Source: Opitutaceae bacterium (GTDB lineage: Bacteria > Verrucomicrobiota > Verrucomicrobiia > Opitutales > Opitutaceae). Taken from it: 6,899 nucleotides of DNA. The stretch lies in the NCBI GenBank assembly GCA_003168315.1, contig PMSP01000278.1, positions 854 to 7,752 of the forward strand, written 5' to 3'. Positions 1-5,740 of this stretch are shown piece after piece. The translations under genes were made by a program, and so were the position numbers. How positions within the stretch are numbered: the stretch's first letter is position 1; every line of letters starts with the position of its first letter. The notes beneath the pieces are model-generated. The model was given only the letters and a program-made list of their open reading frames with translations, did no database searches and had not been told where the DNA came from.

Positions 1-231
1 GGCGGGCGCCGTAAAGTCGAACTTCCTGTGCAATATCGGCTATGGAGACACAGCGAGGCTTCATCCGCGCGGGCCGCGCCTCGAATTCGGCGAAGCCTGC
101 CAGTTGCTATGATCGGAAATTGTCTGCTGCAGCCTCTCGCCCAAGGCCGCATCCGCTTTCTCCAAAGATAGGCCACCTCGCCGAGTTAAGGCATGTTCGG
201 GATCAGACCGGTCCCCACGTGACAAGTGCGG
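1..231. other. Non-coding or uncharacterised left flank, no gene supported
   Basis: This stretch lies downstream of the M50 peptidase stop codon. An open frame on the plus strand (about 42-287) runs into the peptidase gene on the opposite strand and resembles no family I know. Minus-strand frames are short and lack a plausible start. A weak stem (199-204 with 210-215) has no T-tract on either side, so I do not call it a terminator. I see no tRNA, inverted repeat or insertion-sequence end. By eye it is less GC-rich than the rest of the window. Confidence 0.5.
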
Positions 232-1533
232 TCATCGCCGGGCGGATGTCCCGGGGCCCTGCGGCGACCGCTGAATGCCATTCTTGATGGAGGCAGGCCA
301 GTCGTCGGCCTTCACGTCCACAAGTTCCCAGTTCTGGCTGATTTGATACCTCACCGGGCGCCCGGTGTCGTCGTAGGTCACAACCGACCTTATGTATCCG
401 CTGGAGTCGTAGTATTTCCACTCGCCCCGCCAGTACCCGTTTGCCCAGAAGCCCTCGGACTGCTTCACGCCCTTGGCCGACCACCGGGTCGACGGCCCGT
501 CATAGAGCCCGCGGTCGTTAAGCTGGGTCTCGGAAATCTTGTGCTGGTTCCAATACCGCTCCTCGAACGAAACGGTCTTGCCGTCGGACGTGACCCGATG
601 GGTGATGATCCCCTTTTCGTTCAGGGCCCTGTTGGCGGCAAAAAGCATGACCAGGGCGACGAGGGCGCAGATGAAGACCGAGACATAGATGCCGAGAAGG
701 ACCAGGCTCGGCCCAAGCCTGGGTGCGCGCTGGCAGATCCTGCGCCACACCGTTTCCGCCCGGTTGGCCAACACCTTGGCGGTCAGGGTGCTTTTGGAGA
801 GACCCGCTCCCAGGTCCGGGAGAATGGGCTGCAGGCATTCCATGGGCATCTGCTCCGCGGCGGGAGCGGTGTTTCCGCCCAATATCTCCTTCAGCCGCAT
901 GACGATCTTGCACTGAAAGTATGCCTCCCTGGTCAGGAGCAGGGTGAAAAGGGCCAGCAACCCGAGCGATATCGACGACAGGCGGATGGCCAGGGCGCCA
1001 AGGGCAAGCGCGGCGAGCACCTTGAAGACGATCTCGATGGCCGGGTGCCTGGAGAAGACGACGACCTCCATGAACCGGCCCCCGTCGAGCGGATAGATCG
1101 GAAGCAGGTTCAGGCCGTTTATGAAAACGGACGCGATCGCATACCTCAGGAACAGCGGTTCGTTCCATTTCAGGTAGACGAGCCCGCTTATGATTCCGAG
1201 GATGATGCCCGGCGCCGGGCCGAGAAGGTCCACGATGGCCCTCCTTTCCCCTGTCGCTTGTTTGTCATCCCCCGTCACGGCGGCCCCAAAGAAGGGGATG
1301 AAGAACATCCTGAGGTTGCGGTATCCGAAATGCCTCATTGCGAGCCAGTGCCCCGTCTCATGGACAAGGAGGACGACCACGAGGATTTCCACGTAGGACC
1401 ATGACGACCTGAAAACCCCGGTCGCCGCGAAGGCGGCCACCGACACGAGGAGGAGGAGGGCGTTCTGGACCGACGTGCGCTTGCTGCGGCTGCGCCTGAG
1501 CAGCTCTGCCTCGACGTCGGCGGCCGATATCAT
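232..1533 (-). CDS. Site-2-protease-like M50 membrane metallopeptidase with C-terminal MORN/YwqK-like domain
   Basis: Predicted 433-residue intramembrane zinc protease of the M50 (site-2 protease) family, expected to cleave membrane-anchored substrates. Seen directly: the zinc motif HETGH at residues 58-62 inside a hydrophobic helix, followed by the family-like FFIPFFGAAVTG stretch (77-88), a GPAPG segment (106-110), and the second motif NLLPIYPLDGGR (142-153) whose Asp150 should be the third metal ligand. Helices lie at about 23-42, 46-66, 100-120, 126-148, 164-183 and 187-204. A soluble linker (205-273) leads to one more helix (277-299). The last 130 residues are soluble and contain glycine/aromatic units (about 325-390, with YDGPSTRW, ANGYWRGEWKYYD and YDDTGRP) typical of MORN/YwqK repeats. 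With seven helices the repeat domain would lie opposite the N-terminus. The start ATG overlaps the upstream stop as ATGA, implying translational coupling; no Shine-Dalgarno is evident. The protease call is firm; the substrate is unknown. Confidence 0.88.
   Translation of the reverse strand: MISAADVEAELLRRSRSKRTSVQNALLLLVSVAAFAATGVFRSSWSYVEILVVVLLVHETGHWLAMRHFGYRNLRMFFIPFFGAAVTGDDKQATGERRAIVDLLGPAPGIILGIISGLVYLKWNEPLFLRYAIASVFINGLNLLPIYPLDGGRFMEVVVFSRHPAIEIVFKVLAALALGALAIRLSSISLGLLALFTLLLTREAYFQCKIVMRLKEILGGNTAPAAEQMPMECLQPILPDLGAGLSKSTLTAKVLANRAETVWRRICQRAPRLGPSLVLLGIYVSVFICALVALVMLFAANRALNEKGIITHRVTSDGKTVSFEERYWNQHKISETQLNDRGLYDGPSTRWSAKGVKQSEGFWANGYWRGEWKYYDSSGYIRSVVTYDDTGRPVRYQISQNWELVDVKADDWPASIKNGIQRSPQGPGTSARR
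1530..1533 (-). promoter_or_regulatory. ATGA stop/start overlap coupling two genes
   Basis: On the minus strand the four bases ATGA contain the ATG of the M50 peptidase gene and the TGA of the preceding SpeE-like membrane protein gene. No separate ribosome binding site is visible upstream, so terminating ribosomes probably reinitiate here, keeping the two proteins at linked levels. Confidence 0.75.
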
Positions 1534-3602
1534 ATGCCGTGCCCGGAACGCCTGGAGTGATAGAGGACCAGCAGGCTCCCCAGGTAGGCGACCGCCACGA
1601 GGACCGACAGCTGGTGGCTGCCGATCGCCATCCCGAGGTACTCGCAGAACCCGCCGATCATGGCCCCGATCAGGTTGGCCCCGAGGCTGGCCGACGGCGA
1701 GGCCGCGACCCTGAATGTCGTAGAGAAGATGATGCCGGCGAAGAACACGGGCAGCGGGACCATAGCGAGAGTCCAGAGGAGGCGGCCCGCGAAGCCGAGC
1801 TCAAGGATGTTTTCCCGGGGTATGACGAAAAGGAGGAGGAGGATGGCGAAGAGGGGCGCGTACATCCAGAACGAGGGGGCGCTGATGCGCATCGCGACCA
1901 GGTTGGCGGCCATCACCATGAGCAGCACCCCGGCCACCACCGCGGTCGTCACGAACCAAGTGGCGCCGAAGAAGAGCGTGCAGTCGCTGATGCTCTTCGT
2001 CTCAAGGAGCAGGAAGCCCATGCCGAGGAGCGCGAAATGCATGTCGCCCAGGCGCAGCGAGGTGCCGCGGAGCGCGACGCCGGCGATGATGGACAGCGCC
2101 AGGAGGCTCGCGATGGAGACCAGGTAGTCGTACGGTATGGTCTTCCTCGAGAGGTAGAGGAAGGGCCAGTCGTCAGTCGGGAGGTCGATCGCCCCCAGCT
2201 TGTCGAAGACGGCCCGGTGGAACTGGTAGAGCGTGGCCGGCGCGATCAGCGTCCTGTCCTTGGGGACGCACAGGATCATCTGGTGGTCCGCGAAGTACAT
2301 GAGGGGCTCCCTTCCGGTCGCCTTCGCGACCATCTTGTACAGCTTCGGCGCGAGCCAGTCCTTCGTGACGAAGAACGAAAGGGAGAGCATCCCGTGGTCG
2401 TTCAGGAGGCCGTAGGCGGAGCGCATGCTCTCGACCGTGTAGACGTATCCGTCCAGGCGCGCGTTGCTCATGCTGCTGAACAGGGCCTGGGAGTCCAGGA
2501 ACCCGAACACCACCAGGTCGTAGCCCGGCGTCGCCTTGGCGACAAAGGACCGCGCGTCGTCTACCTGGACGTGCACGCGGGGGTTGAAATACGGGGCGCC
2601 CGCGTTGAACCGGCGCGACAGCTGGATGACCGCCGGGTCAATCTCGACCGCGTCGATGCTCTTCACGCCCGACCGGAGCGCGGCCTGGACGTCGGAGCCG
2701 CCGCCCGCGCCCACGATGAGGACCCGGTCGCGCCCCTTGCAGATCAAATAGGGCGCAAGGTACTGCTGCGTCAGGTCGGTCATGAACTGGGCCCGCCGGG
2801 TGCCGGGGATGTAGCGCGACGGGTCGAGCGCGGCGTCCCAGTGGTACCCGAACTGGTTCACCTTTACCCCGTACACGGGCGGGTCCCGCATCGTCAGCAG
2901 GTCCGGGGGCGGCTCCGTCTCCTCGACGTGCGGGGTCTCGACCCGGCTCATCGTGATGTAGTAGTAGGGGGACCAGATCGCCGAGCGCTCCCCGGTGGCG
3001 AACATCGTGGCGAGGACCGCGAGGAAGATCGGGATGTCGAGCACCCACCGGCGCGGGGCGGACATTGCGAGGAATATGGCCATCACGCAGGCCATGCCCG
3101 TCAGCGGGGAGAAGAACCTGAGGGAAAAGAGGCCGAAGCACAGCGTCCCGCATAGGCTCCCGGCGAGGTCCCAGGAGTACGCCGAGAGGCGCGGCATGGA
3201 ATTGAAGAGGATTCCCATCCTCTGCCCCAGGGGCACGAAAACGAGGGCGTTCGAGATGAAGATCCCGATGAGGATCCCCGCGTTGAACACGGCGGGGCTG
3301 AGCGAGTTGAACCGGGCCTCGGACGCCGTCGCCCCGAGGACGCCGCCCCGGCAGAGGACAAGTGTCGCGATCTCGCATGCCAGGAAGACGGGGAACCACT
3401 TGAACAGCTCCCGCCTCCGGTCCGCCGCCATCGCCCCGACGCCGAGCCCCAGGAACGAGCTCAGGAGCATCAGGTTGGCGTAATAGGCCACGAGGTGCAC
3501 CACGGAGGGCACCCAGCGTATCACCATCATCTCGAGGAAGAGCGCGGTGAACGTCAGGGCAAACATCTGCCATTTCTGCCGCGTCAGTTTTTCAGTCGGC
3601 AT
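1530..3602 (-). CDS. Polytopic membrane protein with embedded spermidine-synthase-like SAM-binding domain
   Basis: A 690-residue protein made of three blocks. An N-terminal membrane block has hydrophobic helices at about 13-30, 36-58, 68-90, 103-125, 143-180 and 188-203. A soluble aminopropyltransferase/methyltransferase-like Rossmann domain spans about 270-440. A C-terminal membrane block spans about 491-682. The Rossmann domain shows the nucleotide loop VGAGGGSDV (297-305), the acidic strand end VEIDP (319-323), and VDDARSF (347-353), as in the SpeE family. The loop that usually reads as two acidic residues three apart (IVDxxDP) reads VVFGFLDS here (364-371), so the first Asp is Gly366 and only Asp370 remains. 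True spermidine synthase activity is therefore doubtful, although SAM or decarboxylated-SAM binding is likely. The ATG at 3602 is the only start giving the full first helix; no upstream in-frame start or good Shine-Dalgarno exists. It lies 88 bp after the dmeF-like gene on the same strand and overlaps the M50 gene. Substrate unknown. Confidence 0.85.
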   Translation of the reverse strand: MPTEKLTRQKWQMFALTFTALFLEMMVIRWVPSVVHLVAYYANLMLLSSFLGLGVGAMAADRRRELFKWFPVFLACEIATLVLCRGGVLGATASEARFNSLSPAVFNAGILIGIFISNALVFVPLGQRMGILFNSMPRLSAYSWDLAGSLCGTLCFGLFSLRFFSPLTGMACVMAIFLAMSAPRRWVLDIPIFLAVLATMFATGERSAIWSPYYYITMSRVETPHVEETEPPPDLLTMRDPPVYGVKVNQFGYHWDAALDPSRYIPGTRRAQFMTDLTQQYLAPYLICKGRDRVLIVGAGGGSDVQAALRSGVKSIDAVEIDPAVIQLSRRFNAGAPYFNPRVHVQVDDARSFVAKATPGYDLVVFGFLDSQALFSSMSNARLDGYVYTVESMRSAYGLLNDHGMLSLSFFVTKDWLAPKLYKMVAKATGREPLMYFADHQMILCVPKDRTLIAPATLYQFHRAVFDKLGAIDLPTDDWPFLYLSRKTIPYDYLVSIASLLALSIIAGVALRGTSLRLGDMHFALLGMGFLLLETKSISDCTLFFGATWFVTTAVVAGVLLMVMAANLVAMRISAPSFWMYAPLFAILLLLFVIPRENILELGFAGRLLWTLAMVPLPVFFAGIIFSTTFRVAASPSASLGANLIGAMIGGFCEYLGMAIGSHQLSVLVAVAYLGSLLVLYHSRRSGHGI

Positions 3603-3690
3603 AGCGAGGGGTATGGAGAGGAGGCAGCCAGGACTCCCTTGTGTAGGCGACGCTGAAACTCCGCGCCAGCCTCAACCGGAAGGGACCCGA

Positions 3691-4626
3691 TCAATCCGCG
3701 GGCTCGGCCCGGTTGATCTCAATCGTGACGTGTCGCAGCTCCTCGTGCTCGGCCAGGATCGTCCGGTAGTGCTCGGGCGTCCGGGGCTCGCGGGCGATGA
3801 TGGAGACAATCGCGGAAAACTGCCCGACGCCGACCGGCCAGACGTGGAGGTCGGCGATGGAGGCCCCCTCGTCCGCCTCGACCGCCCTGCGGATCTCGTC
3901 GCCGAGGTCCGTCTCGGGGGTGCGGTCGAGCAGGATGGAGCTCGTGTCGCGCAGGAGCCCCCACGACCACTGGGCGACGACCGCTGAGCCCACGATCCCC
4001 ATCACCGGGTCCATCCAGACCCATCTCAGGTACTTTCCGGCAAGGAGCGCGCTGATGGCCAGGATCGACGTCACGGCGTCGGCGATCACGTGCACGTAGG
4101 CCGCCTTCATGTTCAAGTCCTCAGGGTCATGCCCGTGAGAGTGTCCGTGATCGTGGCCATGCGAGTGCCCGTGCCCGTGGCCATGCTTGAGCATGAGCGC
4201 GCTGGCGACGTTCACGCAGAGCCCGACAAGCCCGATCCCGATGGATTCGTTGTAATGGATCGCAAGCGGCTCGAAGAGACGCTCAACCGACTCCACCGAC
4301 ATGAAGAGGGCGACGATGCCTAGGATGACTGCGCTCGTATACCCGCCGAGCACGTCGATCTTGCCCGTGCCGAAAGAGTAGCTCCGGTCGCCCTTGTGGC
4401 GGCGGGCCATCGCGTAGGCGAAGGCCGCGATCAGGAACGCGGCCACGTGGGTGCCCATGTGCCACCCGTCGGCCAGGAGCGCCATCGAGTGGAACCTCCA
4501 CCCCGCCGTGACCTCGACGGCCATCATGACCGCCGTCAGCGCGATCACCCTGCGGGTGTTCCTCTCGGCCGTTCCCCGGTCCGGGGAGTAGTCGTGGATC
4601 TGGCAGCTGTGGGGGTCCTTTGGCAT
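3691..4626 (-). CDS. dmeF: Cation diffusion facilitator, DmeF-type divalent metal (Co/Ni) efflux transporter
   Basis: A 311-residue CDF antiporter expected to expel Co(II), Ni(II) or related ions from the cytoplasm in exchange for protons. Six membrane helices fall at about 27-44, 48-74, 94-112, 126-146, 175-197 and 203-224, followed by a cytoplasmic ferredoxin-like domain (about 235-308) with the ADLHVWPVGVGQFSAIVSI signature. Candidate transport-site residues are His56 and His60 in LADGWHMGTH (helix 2) and His179 and Asp183 in HVIAD (helix 5). The motif SYSFGTGK (82-89) and the helix-2 sequence match the DmeF branch rather than the CzcD/ZitB zinc exporters, which carry HxxxD in helix 2. A His-rich loop (148-166) lies between helices 4 and 5. 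I chose the ATG at 4626: longer versions of this frame run antisense through the sensor gene. Divergent from a CsoR/RcnR-family sensor, the arrangement known for dmeRF. Metal specificity is inferred. Confidence 0.9.
   Translation of the reverse strand: MPKDPHSCQIHDYSPDRGTAERNTRRVIALTAVMMAVEVTAGWRFHSMALLADGWHMGTHVAAFLIAAFAYAMARRHKGDRSYSFGTGKIDVLGGYTSAVILGIVALFMSVESVERLFEPLAIHYNESIGIGLVGLCVNVASALMLKHGHGHGHSHGHDHGHSHGHDPEDLNMKAAYVHVIADAVTSILAISALLAGKYLRWVWMDPVMGIVGSAVVAQWSWGLLRDTSSILLDRTPETDLGDEIRRAVEADEGASIADLHVWPVGVGQFSAIVSIIAREPRTPEHYRTILAEHEELRHVTIEINRAEPAD
4129..4185 (-). repeat. His-Gly tandem repeat encoding the metal-binding loop of the CDF transporter
   Basis: Low-complexity coding repeat of CAY-GGN-type codons giving a run of HGH, SHGH and DHGH units (residues 148-166). 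The plus-strand decamer cgtggccatg occurs twice within it, consistent with slippage or unequal recombination. Loops like this between helices 4 and 5 of CDF transporters bind metal ions and are thought to feed or tune the transporter. Length is likely to vary among relatives. Confidence 0.85.
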
Positions 4627-4633
4627 GACTAGG

Positions 4634-4662
4634 ACTATGCCCCCATACCCCTTATGGCTCAA
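4634..4662 (-). promoter_or_regulatory. Predicted promoter of the dmeF-like gene, probably leaderless
   Basis: On the minus strand TTGAGC (4657-4662) and CATAGT (4634-4639) are separated by exactly 17 bases, each matching four of six sigma70 consensus positions. Seven bases separate the -10 from the ATG, so transcription should start at or next to the start codon. No Shine-Dalgarno is present, which agrees with a leaderless message. The G/C-tract operator candidate occupies the spacer and part of the -10. Confidence 0.55.
4636..4655. promoter_or_regulatory. Candidate CsoR/RcnR-family operator (two overlapping G/C-tract sites)
   Basis: The plus strand reads TATG-CCCC-CATA (4636-4647), a perfect inverted repeat around a C-tract, and continues as ATA-CCCC-T-TAT (4645-4655), sharing the central ATA. 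A/T-rich inverted flanks around a G/C tract are the known recognition pattern for RcnR and several CsoR-family repressors. The first unit overlaps the last four bases of the predicted dmeF -10 hexamer, so a bound tetramer would block RNA polymerase. Assignment to the adjacent sensor is inferred from family and position. Confidence 0.6.
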
Positions 4663-4678
4663 CCGAAAAATTAGGGTG

Positions 4679-4706
4679 TTGTCGGGGGCCCCGGCGGTTG
4701 TAATAA
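4679..4706 (+). promoter_or_regulatory. Predicted promoter of the CsoR/RcnR-family sensor gene, probably leaderless
   Basis: TTGTCG (4679-4684) and TAATAA (4701-4706) are spaced by 16 bases, matching four and five of six sigma70 positions respectively. As for the divergent gene, seven bases separate the -10 from the ATG and no Shine-Dalgarno is visible, suggesting a leaderless mRNA. The spacer contains the palindrome GGGGCCCC (4685-4692), a possible weaker repressor site for autoregulation. Confidence 0.5.
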
Positions 4707-4713
4707 GCGTCCC

Positions 4714-4998
4714 ATGCCCCATTCCCCCAGAAACCTCGAGGCCGACCGGCGCGCGCTGCAGGTGCGCCTGCGGAAGATCACCGGGCAGCTGAAGGGCGTC
4801 CAGAAGATGATCGACGGGGACTACGACTGCGCGGAGGTCCTGAACCAGCTCGTTTCGGCCCGACGGGCGGTCAAGTCCCTGGCTGAGAAGCTCATCACGG
4901 ACCACCTGGAGCACTGCCTCTCGGGGCCGGCGCGCGAGGAGGAGCGAAGGCGGCGGCTCCGCGAGGTGACGACGATGCTCAAGCGCTACGTCGACTGA
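4714..4998 (+). CDS. CsoR/RcnR-family metal-sensing transcriptional repressor (DmeR-like by context)
   Basis: A 94-residue all-helical regulator of the CsoR/RcnR/FrmR (DUF156) family, which binds DNA as the apo form and is released by its ligand. Family marks are the first-helix pattern RLRKITGQLKGVQKMI (18-33), Cys39 at the start of helix 2 (DYDCAEVLNQL), and SARRAVKSLAEKLITDHLEHCL (48-69). Cys39, His64 and Cys68 have the 25- and 4-residue spacing of the CsoR metal site. RcnR has Cys-His-His plus an N-terminal His. His3 here lies four residues further out than RcnR His3, so its role is uncertain. Glu84 matches the position of the second-shell Glu I recall for CsoR. Divergent placement from a DmeF-type exporter argues for a Co/Ni sensor, while the Cys-His-Cys set also fits Cu(I) CsoR or Ni InrS. 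The ATG at 4714 is seven bases after a -10-like TAATAA. Its stop is six bases from the convergent SRAP gene's stop. Confidence 0.9.
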   Translation: MPHSPRNLEADRRALQVRLRKITGQLKGVQKMIDGDYDCAEVLNQLVSARRAVKSLAEKLITDHLEHCLSGPAREEERRRRLREVTTMLKRYVD

Positions 4999-5004
4999 GG
5001 AGTC

Positions 5005-5709
5005 CTACCCGAAGTTGAGCTCGGGCTCCGGGGGCGGGTCGTCCGGCGGCGCGATGCACTGGGGCCCCTGGTTGCGGCTGCTGTTCACGAAGCGGCTCAC
5101 CGGCCGCGACTCCATGCGCGATGACTCGAGGGGGCGGAAGAGGAGCTTCAGCTCCGCGTCGGCCATCGGACTGTCGCCCAGCCAGCGCGGCATCGTCTCG
5201 GCCGTCAGGATGACGGGCATCCGGTCGTGGACCTTCGCGACGATCTCGTTCGGCTGCGTCGTCAGGAGGCAGTAGGTCTCCGGCAGGCCGTCGGCGGCCG
5301 GGTCCCAGATGCCGGCGAGCGCGAACGGCTCCTCGCCGGCGAGCGTGAAGAGGTATGGGCGCTTCAGGCCGCCGCTCGATATCCACTCGTAGAACCCGTT
5401 CGCCGGGACGAGGCACCGCCGGGCGGCGACCGATTTCCGGAAGGCGGGCATCGTGGCCGCGGTCTCAGACCTCGCGTTCGCGAGGATCCTCGGCCTCGGG
5501 CCTCCCCTCTCCCCTGTGGGCACTAGCCCCCACCTCATCGCGCGGACGACCGGCCTCTCCTCCCCGCACGCGATGACCGGCATCGTGTCCGTGAGCGTCA
5601 CGTTGTAGCGGGGGAGCGAGCCGGCGGGCCATTCCAGCGGAACCCCGAGGGCGCTCGAGATCGCGCTCAGCGCGGCGTCCGTCTTGTGGAGCGTGTAGCG
5701 GACGCACAT
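5005..5709 (-). CDS. SRAP-family abasic-site processing protein (YedK/HMCES-like)
   Basis: A 234-residue SOS-response-associated peptidase domain protein. Members form a stable thiazolidine DNA-protein crosslink with abasic sites in single-stranded DNA, through Cys2 after removal of Met1, and so shield replication forks. All expected active-site residues are visible: Cys2, Asn36 (RYNVT), Asn78 and Arg80 (LANARSET), Glu108 (GFYEW) and His161 (HDRMP). The length is near that of E. coli YedK. The ATG at 5709 is fixed because the nucleophile must be residue 2; longer versions of this frame run into the kinase gene. Position 3 is Val where most members have Gly (MCGR). The C-terminus is proline- and acid-rich and ends ELNFG. 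No Shine-Dalgarno at a useful distance (a GGGAG lies 16 bases before the ATG). It follows the xylulokinase stop by 31 bases on the same strand and may be co-transcribed with it. The stop is nearly back to back with the sensor gene's stop. Confidence 0.94.
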   Translation of the reverse strand: MCVRYTLHKTDAALSAISSALGVPLEWPAGSLPRYNVTLTDTMPVIACGEERPVVRAMRWGLVPTGERGGPRPRILANARSETAATMPAFRKSVAARRCLVPANGFYEWISSGGLKRPYLFTLAGEEPFALAGIWDPAADGLPETYCLLTTQPNEIVAKVHDRMPVILTAETMPRWLGDSPMADAELKLLFRPLESSRMESRPVSRFVNSSRNQGPQCIAPPDDPPPEPELNFG

Positions 5710-5740
5710 GGCGGTGGGTCGCGCGCTCCCGATTCCCGGC

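Noticed and set aside
199..215. Hairpin downstream of the M50 gene as a terminator
   Set aside because: The stem is six pairs including a G-T wobble on one strand and an A-C mismatch on the transcribed strand, with no T-tract.
42..287. 81-residue open frame at the left end
   Set aside because: No similarity to any family I recognise, no ribosome binding site, and it overlaps the 3' end of the opposite-strand peptidase gene.
226..1404. 392-residue open frame on the plus strand
   Set aside because: Antisense to the M50 peptidase, whose zinc and PLDGG motifs prove the minus-strand frame; the plus frame has no family signature.
1539..3155. 538-residue open frame on the plus strand
   Set aside because: It is the complement of the SpeE-like membrane protein gene, is composed largely of charged and small residues, and has no recognisable domain. 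Such mirror frames are common in GC-rich genes.
4129..4185. Short tandem repeats as a CRISPR-like or regulatory array
   Set aside because: They are codon-level repeats encoding the His-Gly loop of the transporter, in frame and without spacers.
4627..4914. N-terminal extension of the CDF transporter frame up to 4914
   Set aside because: The extra 96 residues are antisense to the well-supported sensor gene, cross its promoter region, and resemble no CDF N-terminus. The ATG at 4626 matches the family and the predicted promoter.
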